7,191 nt of DNA from an uncultured bacterium (GTDB lineage Bacteria > Methylomirabilota > Methylomirabilia > Rokubacteriales > CSP1-6), in the NCBI GenBank assembly GCA_946479205.1, contig CAMLFJ010000169.1:1-7191 (forward strand), in the 5' to 3' direction. A model generated the notes under the pieces. That model was given only the letters and a program-made list of their open reading frames with translations. It made no database searches and was not told the origin of the DNA. Position numbers and translations under genes: made by a program. Position 1 is the stretch's first letter, and each line of letters begins with the position of its first letter. Shown here piece by piece: positions 1 to 6,913 of this stretch.

Positions 1-66
1 CGGAGACCTGATGAAGAGAGACGCATGACATCCGCATGCATTCCCGCGAAGCTGACCGGAGGTTGA
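1..66. other. Left flank with no identifiable gene
   Basis: This stretch lies just downstream of the stop of the MMPL exporter gene. I see no hairpin followed by a T-run that would make a convincing terminator. On the minus strand there are short frames beginning at ATG around 40 and 26 that run off the window edge; either could be the start of a next gene, but neither has a clear Shine-Dalgarno sequence or enough residues to identify. One plus-strand frame is open from base 1 to a TGA at 64-66 and could equally be chance. No call is made. Confidence 0.3.
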
Positions 67-2808
67 CTACGCCGCCGACGACTTCTCCACGGCCTCCAGC
101 CGCTCCACCGGCTTCATCATCAGCTTGAGCACGACCGGCAGGACGATCAGCGCGGCCACGAGCCCGCAGGCCGAGCCCAGGGTCAGCAGGAGGCCCAGGC
201 TGAAGATGCCCTGGTGGGTGGCGATCATGAGGCTGCCGAAGCCCACCATGGTGGTGATGCCGTTCAGCGCGACGCCGAGCACCGCGCTGCGGGCGACGAG
301 CGGCCCGCCGTGGGTGCGGCCCTCCAGGTGGCTCAGGATCACGTTGAGGCCGAACTCGGCGGCGGTGCCGATGATCAGCGGCAGGCCCCAGATATTGGCC
401 AGGTTGAACTTGATGCCGAAGACCTGCATCAGCCCGATCGTCCACAGGACACCCAGCACCATCGGCACCAGACCGAGCATGCTCTCGCGAAGACGCCGGA
501 TCATGAGGATGCTGAGCCCGCCCACGAGGACGAAGGCGTACAGGCTCCCGGTGAGGTAGGCGCGCTCCATCAGCACGGTCGCCTCGTAGGTGATGATGGG
601 CGGGCCGGTGACGTCGGGATCCACCGTGCGCAGGTCGCGCACGAACTGGGCCGCGCCCGCCTTCTCCCAGATGTCCACCTTGGGGTGGATCTGGATGAGG
701 AAGCGGCCGTTCTCCCCGATGAACTTGCGCCGCAGCTCCTCCGGGACGTCCTTGATGGTCACCGAGGTCGGGTTGAGGTTGCGCTGCAGGCTGTAGAACT
801 TGCTCACGAAGTCGCGGTAGAGCTGGGCCTGCAGGTAGTTGAACGCGGCCTCCGCCGAGTCGCGGTTGCTGCGCGCGAGCAGGCGCTGTACCGCGATCGT
901 CTTGTCGCGCACCACCCGGATCTCCGCGGGCAGCTTGGCCCCCGCCTCGACCGCGACCACGTCGAACCGCCGCTTGATGTCGGCGAGTGCCTGCTTGAGC
1001 CGGTCGAGGTCCACCGGGCTCGAGCGGCCCACGCGGATCGGGGCCACCAGGGGCGCGAAGCTCTTGATCAGGGCGATCTTCTCGGCCTGGTCGTCCGGGA
1101 TCACCCGCAGGACCGAGTCGGTCTCGGAGACCGACGGCAGCTTCTCGAAGGCGGCCTGCTTGGCCCGCAGCTCCTCCAGCGACGAGGCGGAGGACAGTCC
1201 ATTGAAGCCGGAGCGGCCCGTACTCGCGAGGATGCGGCGCTCCCAGGCGACCGACTCGGTGCCCCGGGCCTGCAGGTTGAGCACGTTGTAGTCGAAGCCC
1301 ACCCGGGGCACCGCCCAGATCGACAGCGCGGTGAGCAGGCCCGCGCCGATGAGGACGGTGCGGGGATAGGTCACGAGGCGGTCCAGGAGCGGCACCCGGA
1401 TGCGCTCGAGCTGGTGCGCGCGCGGCCGGCGGCCCCGCGGGCGGTCCGCGTGGTGGCGGTCCACGAACACCAGGATCGCGGGGAAGAGCGTCATCATGCC
1501 GACCCAGGCGATCAGGATCGCGATGCCCGCGATGAAGCCCAGCTCCTGGATTCCCCGGAAATCGGTGAGCATGAGGACGAAGAACGTGCCGGCCGCGGTC
1601 AGCGCTCCCGCCAGCATCCCGGGGCCGGTGCGGGCGGCGGTGAGCTCGAGCGCCTCGAGGAGGCTCCGGCCCAGGAAGATCTCCTCCTCGTAGCGGAAGA
1701 GATAGTAGATGCCGTAGTCGATCCCGATGCCGACCACGATGGAGATGAACATCACCGAGAAGAGGGTGAGGTGTCCCACCGTGAGGGTGACCACGCCCAT
1801 GGACCAGGCCAGGGTCACCGCGAGCACCCCCAGCATCAGCAGCGGCTTGCCGACCCGCACGAAGGCCAGGGTCATGACCAGCAGCGTGAGGGCGAAGGCG
1901 AGGACGTCGGAGATGCTGCTGTCGTGGAAGGCCGCGGTCATCTCGTCGTTGGACAGGGCCGGGGCCCCGGTCACGCCCGCCTGCACGTTCGGGAAGGCGG
2001 GCCGCAGCCGGGCGACCGTCTCCCGGATCGTCTCGATGGCGGCCTGGTCGCCCATGAAGCTGCCCTTCTCGCTGGGCGGGGTCTCGACCAGGATGAACAG
2101 GAGGCTCTTGTCATCGGAGAGGAAGTAGCCCGCGTCGTCGGGCGGGTCCTCGCCGAAGGAGAAGAGGGTGCCCCAGGGCGAGCGGTAGGGCCCGGGCCGC
2201 TCCAGCCGGCTCGCCATCTGGTCCAGGAGGACGCGCAGGAAGCGCGTGTCCACCGGCAGGTCCTTGTCCTGGAGCCCGATGTCGAAGAGGTTCGACACGA
2301 AGGCGGCCGCCATCTGGGTGTTCACGCCCTCGAGCAGGCGGGCCAGGCTCGGGTCGCCTGCGAAGCTCTCCATGAACTCCTGGTGGTCGAAGATCTTGTC
2401 GCGGATCTCCCGCAGATCAGGGGTCGAGAGGTAGAGGAGCTGCCGGCCCTCGAAGCGCTTCGGATCGATGCGGTAGGCGACCCGCTCGAACTTGACCTTC
2501 GCCTGCTTCAGCTCCTCGGTGAGGCGGGCCGCGTAGGCGCGCGCGCCCTCGAAGGAGCCCGCCTCCACCACCACCACGATGTCCTCGAGCTCGCCGAACT
2601 CCTTGGCGTACTCCGCGTAGCGGAGGACGTAGCCCGCGTCCTGGGGGAGGAGCGCGCGGGTGGAGGTCTTGAAGGTGAGCGCGTGCGTGGTATAGGCGAT
2701 CGCGACCGCCGCGAGCAGGAGAGAGATCCCCACCGTGACCGCGGGCCGGCGGCAGGACAGGCGCACCAGCCGGCGGAGCACGCGGCCGGTGCGGGAGATC
2801 GCGATCAT
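67..2808 (-). CDS. MMPL/RND family lipid exporter, HpnN-like
   Basis: A 913-residue inner-membrane transporter of the RND superfamily, MMPL branch, which typically uses the proton gradient to move lipids towards the outer envelope. The layout is the classic duplicated RND plan. TM1 is about residues 24-42, a large periplasmic domain about 45-295, and TM2-TM6 about 300-450. A basic cytoplasmic linker rich in Arg/His spans about 451-472. TM7 is about 484-502, a second periplasmic domain about 505-750, and TM8-TM12 about 752-897. TM4 carries GIGIDYGIYYLFRYEEE (360-376), with Asp364 at the usual proton-relay place; the matching second-half segment reads GTAAEFG with Glu818. The NLQARGTESVAWE segment (511-523) resembles the start of the second periplasmic domain in hopanoid transporter HpnN. 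The ATG at 2808 is the only usable start after the upstream stop, but has no visible Shine-Dalgarno, so translation may be coupled to the preceding gene. Family is secure; the cargo is inference. Confidence 0.9.
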   Translation of the reverse strand: MIAISRTGRVLRRLVRLSCRRPAVTVGISLLLAAVAIAYTTHALTFKTSTRALLPQDAGYVLRYAEYAKEFGELEDIVVVVEAGSFEGARAYAARLTEELKQAKVKFERVAYRIDPKRFEGRQLLYLSTPDLREIRDKIFDHQEFMESFAGDPSLARLLEGVNTQMAAAFVSNLFDIGLQDKDLPVDTRFLRVLLDQMASRLERPGPYRSPWGTLFSFGEDPPDDAGYFLSDDKSLLFILVETPPSEKGSFMGDQAAIETIRETVARLRPAFPNVQAGVTGAPALSNDEMTAAFHDSSISDVLAFALTLLVMTLAFVRVGKPLLMLGVLAVTLAWSMGVVTLTVGHLTLFSVMFISIVVGIGIDYGIYYLFRYEEEIFLGRSLLEALELTAARTGPGMLAGALTAAGTFFVLMLTDFRGIQELGFIAGIAILIAWVGMMTLFPAILVFVDRHHADRPRGRRPRAHQLERIRVPLLDRLVTYPRTVLIGAGLLTALSIWAVPRVGFDYNVLNLQARGTESVAWERRILASTGRSGFNGLSSASSLEELRAKQAAFEKLPSVSETDSVLRVIPDDQAEKIALIKSFAPLVAPIRVGRSSPVDLDRLKQALADIKRRFDVVAVEAGAKLPAEIRVVRDKTIAVQRLLARSNRDSAEAAFNYLQAQLYRDFVSKFYSLQRNLNPTSVTIKDVPEELRRKFIGENGRFLIQIHPKVDIWEKAGAAQFVRDLRTVDPDVTGPPIITYEATVLMERAYLTGSLYAFVLVGGLSILMIRRLRESMLGLVPMVLGVLWTIGLMQVFGIKFNLANIWGLPLIIGTAAEFGLNVILSHLEGRTHGGPLVARSAVLGVALNGITTMVGFGSLMIATHQGIFSLGLLLTLGSACGLVAALIVLPVVLKLMMKPVERLEAVEKSSAA

Positions 2809-2832
2809 GAAGCGGGTACGACGGCGGCGCGG

Positions 2833-3906
2833 CTACTCGGCGCCGTTGATGAACGTTTCCAGGCGCGTGTGCGCCACCTCGTCGGACCACTGCTCCGGCG
2901 GAGACTTCATCAGGTAGGCCGAGGGCGCGAGCAGGGCCCCCTTGATACCGCGGTCCATGGCGATCTTGCAGGAGCGGATCGCGTCGATGACCACCCCCGC
3001 CGAGTTGGGCGAATCCCACACCTCGAGCTTCAGCTCGACGTTGATCGGCTGGTCCCCGAAGCTGCGGCCCTCCAGGCGGATGTGCGCCCACTTGCGGTCC
3101 TCGAGCCACGGCACGTAGTCGCTCGGGCCGATGTGGATGTTGTCGTCGGCCATGTCGTGGGCGAGCTGGGAGCGGACCGCGTCCGTCTTGGAGATCTTCT
3201 TGGAGTGCAGGCGCTCGCGCTCCAGCATGTTGTAGAAGTCGGTGTTGCCGCCCACGTTGAGCTGGCTGGTGCGCTCGAGCCGCACGCCGCGGTCCATGAA
3301 GAGCTTGGTCAGGATGCGGTGGATGATGGTGGCGCCCACCTGGGACTTCACGTCGTCGCCCACCACCGGCAGCCCGCGATCCTCGAAGCGGCGGCGCCAG
3401 TACTCCTCCCGGGCGATGAACACCGGGATGCAGTTGACGAAGCCGCAGCCCGCGTCGAGCACCTGCTCGACGTACCACTTGGTCGCCATCTCGCTGCCCA
3501 CCGGCAGGAAGTTGACCACCACGTCGGTGCGGGTCTCCCGCAGGATGCTCTTGATGTCCGCGGTGCTGCCGGGGGCCTTGGTGATGATCTGGGACAGGTA
3601 GTGCCCCAGGCCGTCGTGGGTCATGCCCCGCTGCACGGGCACCCCGAGCCGGGGGACCTCCTGGAAGCGAACGGTGTTGTTGGGCTTGGCCGCGATGGCC
3701 TCGCCCAGGTCCAGACCCACCTTGTTGGCGTCGATGTCGAAGGCGGCCACGAACTCGATATCCCCGACGTGATAGCCGCCCAGCCGGGGCCGCATGAGGC
3801 CCGGGATGAAGCCATCGTCGGGCACACCCTTGTAGTAGTGGACGCCCTGGACGAGGGCGGATGCGCAGTTACCGACGCCGACCACCGCGACGCGAACAGA
3901 TCCCAC
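2833..3906 (-). CDS. ino1: Inositol-1-phosphate (myo-inositol-3-phosphate) synthase
   Basis: Cytosolic NAD-dependent enzyme that cyclises glucose-6-phosphate to myo-inositol phosphate, the committed step of all de novo inositol synthesis. The 357-residue product matches the short actinobacterial/archaeal class (about 360-390 residues), not the roughly 510-residue eukaryotic class. Visible signatures: the Rossmann NAD loop [14 protein letters not shown] (8-21), [12 protein letters not shown] (183-194), [11 protein letters not shown] (217-227), the lysine-rich active-site segment SKKISKT (235-241), DSPNSAG (298-304), a further lysine in DAIRSCK (308-314), and the C-terminal [10 protein letters not shown] (330-339). 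No catalytic block is missing. I chose the GTG at 3906 because it gives the usual family N-terminus and has GAGGAGG five bases upstream. The longer frame starting at TTG 3954 (or ATG 3939) would add an Arg-rich tail not typical of the family. It sits between the flippase-like and exporter genes, implying that inositol phosphate feeds the product of this operon. Confidence 0.96.
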   Translation of the reverse strand: MGSVRVAVVGVGNCASALVQGVHYYKGVPDDGFIPGLMRPRLGGYHVGDIEFVAAFDIDANKVGLDLGEAIAAKPNNTVRFQEVPRLGVPVQRGMTHDGLGHYLSQIITKAPGSTADIKSILRETRTDVVVNFLPVGSEMATKWYVEQVLDAGCGFVNCIPVFIAREEYWRRRFEDRGLPVVGDDVKSQVGATIIHRILTKLFMDRGVRLERTSQLNVGGNTDFYNMLERERLHSKKISKTDAVRSQLAHDMADDNIHIGPSDYVPWLEDRKWAHIRLEGRSFGDQPINVELKLEVWDSPNSAGVVIDAIRSCKIAMDRGIKGALLAPSAYLMKSPPEQWSDEVAHTRLETFINGAE

Positions 3907-3997
3907 GGCCGCCTCCTCTACGATTCGTCGCCGCGACATGCGGCGGCGCGACAAGACCCACAGAGTCTACCATGGGGTCCCAGCGCCGGCCGCAGAC
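3907..3997 (-). other. 91-base leader between flippase-like gene and ino1, with a GC-rich hairpin
   Basis: This is the only sizeable gap in an otherwise overlapping operon. It contains an inverted repeat at 3927-3952: on the plus strand GTCGCCGC (3927-3934) can pair with GCGG/CGAC (3943-3952), leaving a two-base bulge (3947-3948) and an eight-base loop. There is no T-run after it on the minus strand, so it is not a standard intrinsic terminator. It ends about 20 bases before the ino1 start and could affect mRNA stability or translation. I see no convincing -35/-10 pair. In DNA this GC-rich, a stem like this may be chance. Confidence 0.3.
3912..3918 (-). promoter_or_regulatory. Shine-Dalgarno sequence of ino1
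   Basis: On the minus strand GAGGAGG stands five bases before the GTG at 3906. It is the strongest ribosome-binding site in the window and decides the start of the inositol phosphate synthase against the upstream in-frame TTG (3954) and ATG (3939). Confidence 0.75.
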
Positions 3998-4999
3998 CTA
4001 GGCCGGCGGAGGCTCGCCGGGATGCCGCATCGTCGCGCGTCCGGAGACGCCCAGGGCCAGGAACCCCACGACGGCCCACGTGATCTCACGCACCCGCCGC
4101 ACCAGCACGTAGGAGAGGCCGGCGGCCGCGCTCAGGCCGAAGGCCTCGAAGAAGACCACGTAGCCGCCCTCGAGGGCCCCGAGCGAGGCGGGCACCATGA
4201 AGCTGGCGAACTTCACGCCGCTCGCGAAGGATTCGATGATCAGGACGATGCCGAAGGGCGCCGGGGTCCCGAGCAGAGCCAGCACCAGGTAGATCTCGAG
4301 CCCTCCGGTGGCCCAGGCCACCCCGTGCACGACCGCGGAGGCGACGAGACTCCGCCCGCGCCGCCGGTAGAGGACGGCCAGCGCGCGGTCCAGGTCCCCC
4401 AGGCCCTGCTCGAAGCGCTCGGTGCCGCCGACCCCCGCGCGCTTGGCGAGCCGCCCGAGCAGCCGGCCCCCGCCGCCCAGCGCGCCGCTGGCCTGCACGA
4501 GCGCGAAGCCGCCGATCGCGAGCACCTCCACCACCAGCAGGCCGGTCATGACCGGCAGCAGCCGCCCCGGCGGCGGGGCCGCGAGGGACCTGGCCGCGAG
4601 GAGGCCGAGCGCGAGGAAGATCACCTGGCCGGCCACCACCGTGGTCTTGTCCGCGATCACCGACACGAAGCCGTCGAGCAGGGGGAGCCGCGGCCGCAGC
4701 AGGTACGCCTTGAGCGGATCGCCGCCCACCGACATCGTGGGCGTGGCCAGGCTCACCGCCTCGCCGGCCAGGCGCGCGCGGAAGAGGAGGAGGAACGGCA
4801 CCGGGATGGGCAACAGCAGCCGCCACGCCAGCGTGTCCACCGCGGCGGCCAGCGTGTAGGGGAACGCGAGCACGAGGGGCAGCCGCCAGCCGAGCGTGAC
4901 GAAGGAGGACCAGATCGCGGCGGGCCCGATCTGCGCCACCAGGTAGCCCACCAGGGCCAGGCCGGTGAGCACCAGCAGCGGACGGAACCAGCGGGACAC
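3998..4999 (-). CDS. Polytopic flippase-like protein, LPG-synthase TM / HpnL-like family
   Basis: A 333-residue integral membrane protein of the lysylphosphatidylglycerol-synthase transmembrane-domain family (the UPF0104/HpnL/AglD-type group), often annotated as flippase-like. About seven to eight hydrophobic segments are visible, at roughly 7-24, 40-60, 80-90, 117-137, 148-170, 218-243, 247-270 and 292-318. Family motifs include AGEAVSLATP (78-87), GGDPLKAYLLR (92-102), IADKTT (115-120), and the re-entrant-looking FMVPASLGALEGGYVVFFEA (267-286) followed by LVRRVRE (299-305). The last block closely recalls HpnL of hopanoid gene clusters. There is no soluble aminoacyl-transfer domain, so it is not an MprF-type synthase. 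The start is GTG at 4999, whose G is the last base of the preceding TAG stop (TAGTG). A GGAGG lies about 11 bases upstream. The reading frame stays open far upstream (to 5923), but that part overlaps the CDP-alcohol gene in another frame and is not protein-like. It likely moves or handles a lipid made by its neighbours; this is inference. Confidence 0.88.
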   Translation of the reverse strand: MSRWFRPLLVLTGLALVGYLVAQIGPAAIWSSFVTLGWRLPLVLAFPYTLAAAVDTLAWRLLLPIPVPFLLLFRARLAGEAVSLATPTMSVGGDPLKAYLLRPRLPLLDGFVSVIADKTTVVAGQVIFLALGLLAARSLAAPPPGRLLPVMTGLLVVEVLAIGGFALVQASGALGGGGRLLGRLAKRAGVGGTERFEQGLGDLDRALAVLYRRRGRSLVASAVVHGVAWATGGLEIYLVLALLGTPAPFGIVLIIESFASGVKFASFMVPASLGALEGGYVVFFEAFGLSAAAGLSYVLVRRVREITWAVVGFLALGVSGRATMRHPGEPPPA

Positions 5000-6171
5000 T
5001 AGGGGCGCGGCCTCCAGAGACGCGTGAGGCAGCCCAGCCAGTAGACCTGCGAGCCCACCGCCACGAGCGCCGCGACGAGAAAGACGAGCGAGGGCGCGAG
5101 CCAGCGCAGGGTCGCGAAGTAGAGCAGCACGAGATAGAACAGGTCCCGGTTGGCGATGTGGGTGAGGAGGCCGCCGACGGTGGGGCCGACCTCGATCTCG
5201 CGCGGCAGGTAGCGCGCGAACACCGCGCTCAGGGTCACCCCGATCGCGCCCGCGAGCCCGACCAGGGACGTGAGCCACCCGCCGGAACTGACCCCGATGC
5301 CGAGCACGATGCCCGCGTGGATGATCGTGTCGATCGTCCAATCGAGATTCGCCCCGAGGCGTGATTCCTGGAACGTGAGCCGGGCGATCTCGCCGTCCGC
5401 GTGGTCCACGATGCTGGCGACCGCGTACAGCAGCGCGCCGAGCCAGGCGCTCGCCACGGTCGCGTGCCAGAAGCACCAGATGGCCACCAGGCCGATCGCC
5501 AGGCTCGAGAGGCTCACCTGGTTCGGGGTCACCGGCGTGCGGACCAGGAGCCGGCTGATCCAGCGCGAGCAGTGCCGGTGCAGGTACCGATCCACGCCGG
5601 AGTCCACCGCGATGCCGAGCGTCGCCTCGAGGGCCGCTTCCGCGCGGGGCAGATCCGAGGGGGCGTGCACCGCGACGTAGGGGCCCGCGGGCTCGCGGGC
5701 CTCGGCCCCCGCTTCGGCCAGCCGCCGGGCGAGCAACGCACCGACGGCCCCCCCCGCCGCGAGGTCCGGCCACAGCGCGGCGACCAGCGGGGCGGGGACC
5801 AGCGCGACCGGAGCCGGCCCCGCCGCCGACGGGGCCAGCACCGCGCCGCAGGGCGCCGGCGCGGCGAGGAGTGGGCCGAGCGCGGCGACGTGGATCAGCG
5901 CGGAGGCGGGGAGGAGCAGCCACGGGGCCGGGTCCGCCGCGGGCGCGGGGGCGCCCGGCATGAGCCAGCGCACCGCGGCGGCCAGCGCGGGCATCCGGGC
6001 CAGCGCGCGCTCGACCGCCGGGTCGCGCAGCGTCGAGGGCACCGCGATGAGGGCCGCGCCGGCGCGGAGCGCCGCCACCATCGCGCGCACGGTGAGGGTG
6101 CGCCCGGAGACGGCGGCGGCGGCTAGTGGCCGCGCCGTGTCGTCCGGGAGATAGAGGAGGGCGCGGACCAC
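4999..6171 (-). CDS. CDP-alcohol phosphatidyltransferase with degenerate N-terminal nucleotidyltransferase domain
   Basis: A 390-residue membrane enzyme. The C-terminal half (about 195-390) is a CDP-alcohol phosphotransferase, which moves a phospho-alcohol from a CDP carrier to a hydroxyl acceptor with release of CMP. Its signature D-x2-DG-x2-AR-x8-G-x3-D-x3-D is perfect: Asp256, Asp259-Gly260, Ala263-Arg264, Gly273, Asp277, Asp281. RTPVTPNQVSL (211-221) is the usual lead-in, and hydrophobic helices follow. The Ala-rich N-terminal part (1-185) appears to follow a nucleotidyltransferase fold: VSGRTLTVR (21-29) aligns with VGGRSLLDR of the neighbouring enzyme, WLLLPASALI (84-93) with TLIMDADVLF, and PSDLPRAE (171-178) with AADLRRAE. 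The G-rich loop, the lysine and the DxD metal site are absent, so this domain looks catalytically dead. This fusion order is that of IPCT/DIPPS enzymes of di-inositol-phosphate synthesis. GTG 6171 starts one base after the upstream TGA. The alcohol substrate, inositol or a phosphonate, is inference. Confidence 0.9.
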   Translation of the reverse strand: MVRALLYLPDDTARPLAAAAVSGRTLTVRAMVAALRAGAALIAVPSTLRDPAVERALARMPALAAAVRWLMPGAPAPAADPAPWLLLPASALIHVAALGPLLAAPAPCGAVLAPSAAGPAPVALVPAPLVAALWPDLAAGGAVGALLARRLAEAGAEAREPAGPYVAVHAPSDLPRAEAALEATLGIAVDSGVDRYLHRHCSRWISRLLVRTPVTPNQVSLSSLAIGLVAIWCFWHATVASAWLGALLYAVASIVDHADGEIARLTFQESRLGANLDWTIDTIIHAGIVLGIGVSSGGWLTSLVGLAGAIGVTLSAVFARYLPREIEVGPTVGGLLTHIANRDLFYLVLLYFATLRWLAPSLVFLVAALVAVGSQVYWLGCLTRLWRPRP

Positions 6172-6172
6172 A

Positions 6173-6913
6173 TCAGCGCCCGAGACTCTCGATCTTCGGA
6201 AGGATCTGCGTCTCGGCACGGCGCAGGTCCGCCGCGAAGTCTACCTCCGTCCACGGCAACCCGGTGACGTCGACCCAGCCGACCGGTACGCGCGCGAGGA
6301 GCCGGTGCAGCGCGTCCTCGTACTCGTTGGCCCCGTCGGTCTCCCGGATGGACTCCTCCATGAGGCGGATGTACTCCGGCGCATGAGCCGCGCCGCACTT
6401 GAAGAACCCGATGCCCTCGCCGATCATGTCCCAGGCCTCCGGCACGAACTTCTTGCCGAGCGCGATGACCCGATCGCCGACCGCGTAGAGCTTGACCTCC
6501 TCGCCGGTGTCCTGGAAGCCGCGGTCGAGCAGGAGCGCGCTCGGCGCGGGCGCGGCTATGAGGCGGGTGAGGAAGCGCTCGGGGAAGAGCACGTCCGCGT
6601 CCATGATCAGGGTGGGGCCGCTCCGCATGGTCTCGCGGGCGTGCCAGAGCGACAGGATCGACCCCTTCTGGTACGCGGGATTCTCGACGTAGCTGATCCG
6701 CATCGCCCCCCGCGACGACCCCGCGGCGCGACGCACCTGGTCCTGACAGTGGCCGACCACCAGCACCGACTCCTCGACGCCGGACGCCGCGAGGCTCTCC
6801 AGCATGCGATCGAGCAGGGAGCGGCCGCCCACCGGCAGCAGGGCCTTGTGGGTGGCATCGGTCAGCGGGGCGAGCCGGCGGGCCACCCCGGCCGCCAGGA
6901 TGACGGCCTTCAC
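6173..6913 (-). CDS. Phospho-alcohol nucleotidyltransferase (LicC/PntC/IPCT-like), likely CTP-dependent
   Basis: A 246-residue soluble single-domain nucleotidyltransferase, about the usual length of LicC-type enzymes. The N-terminus KAVILAAGVARRLAPLTD (2-19) is the nucleotide-binding loop, with the second conserved glycine replaced by Ala11 while Arg13 is kept. HKALLPVGGRSLLDR (22-36) brings the catalytic lysine Lys23. ENPAYQKGSILSLWHARE (77-94) resembles the N-x-SL-x-A block of choline-, phosphonate- and inositol-phosphate cytidylyltransferases. MDADVLF (104-110) provides metal ligands Asp105/Asp107, and PWTEVDFAADLRRAE (220-234) gives the second metal Asp225. These features place it near LicC, PntC and IPCT, more than near hexose-1-phosphate thymidylyltransferases. 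With inositol-1-phosphate synthase in the same operon, CTP:inositol-1-phosphate cytidylyltransferase is my first choice; a phosphonate cytidylyltransferase is the rival, given the upstream remnant. The start is GTG 6913, preceded by GAGGA seven bases away and overlapping the upstream stop as GTGA. Confidence 0.88.
   Translation of the reverse strand: MKAVILAAGVARRLAPLTDATHKALLPVGGRSLLDRMLESLAASGVEESVLVVGHCQDQVRRAAGSSRGAMRISYVENPAYQKGSILSLWHARETMRSGPTLIMDADVLFPERFLTRLIAAPAPSALLLDRGFQDTGEEVKLYAVGDRVIALGKKFVPEAWDMIGEGIGFFKCGAAHAPEYIRLMEESIRETDGANEYEDALHRLLARVPVGWVDVTGLPWTEVDFAADLRRAETQILPKIESLGR

Noticed and set aside
1..66. Possible intrinsic terminator after the exporter gene
   Set aside because: No stable hairpin followed by a T-run is present on the minus strand; short ATGC-type palindromes there are too small to count.
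3907..3954. Longer N-terminus for inositol phosphate synthase from TTG 3954 or ATG 3939
   Set aside because: It adds an Arg-rich tail not typical of the family and ignores the strong GAGGAGG site five bases before GTG 3906.
214..4083. A very long plus-strand open frame (about 1289 codons) antisense to the exporter and ino1
   Set aside because: It overlaps two clearly recognisable genes on the other strand, and its translation is a low-information mix of Arg, His, Glu, Asp, Gln and Ala typical of antisense frames in GC-rich DNA. No domain is visible.
3938..5002. Plus-strand frame of 354 codons antisense to the flippase-like gene
   Set aside because: Composition is dominated by Arg, Gln, Glu, His and Gly, as expected for an antisense shadow, and the opposite strand encodes a clear membrane protein.
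5000..5923. Upstream extension of the flippase-like frame to a 641-residue protein
   Set aside because: The extra residues are Arg/Gly/Ala/Pro-rich with no helices or motifs and lie in a different frame from the well-supported CDP-alcohol enzyme. The true start is GTG 4999 at the TAGTG junction.
6172..6219. Longer N-terminus for the CDP-alcohol enzyme beginning at 6219
   Set aside because: It would overlap the nucleotidyltransferase by about 45 bases and add a basic Arg/Ser stretch. GTG 6171, one base after the TGA, fits the packing of the operon.
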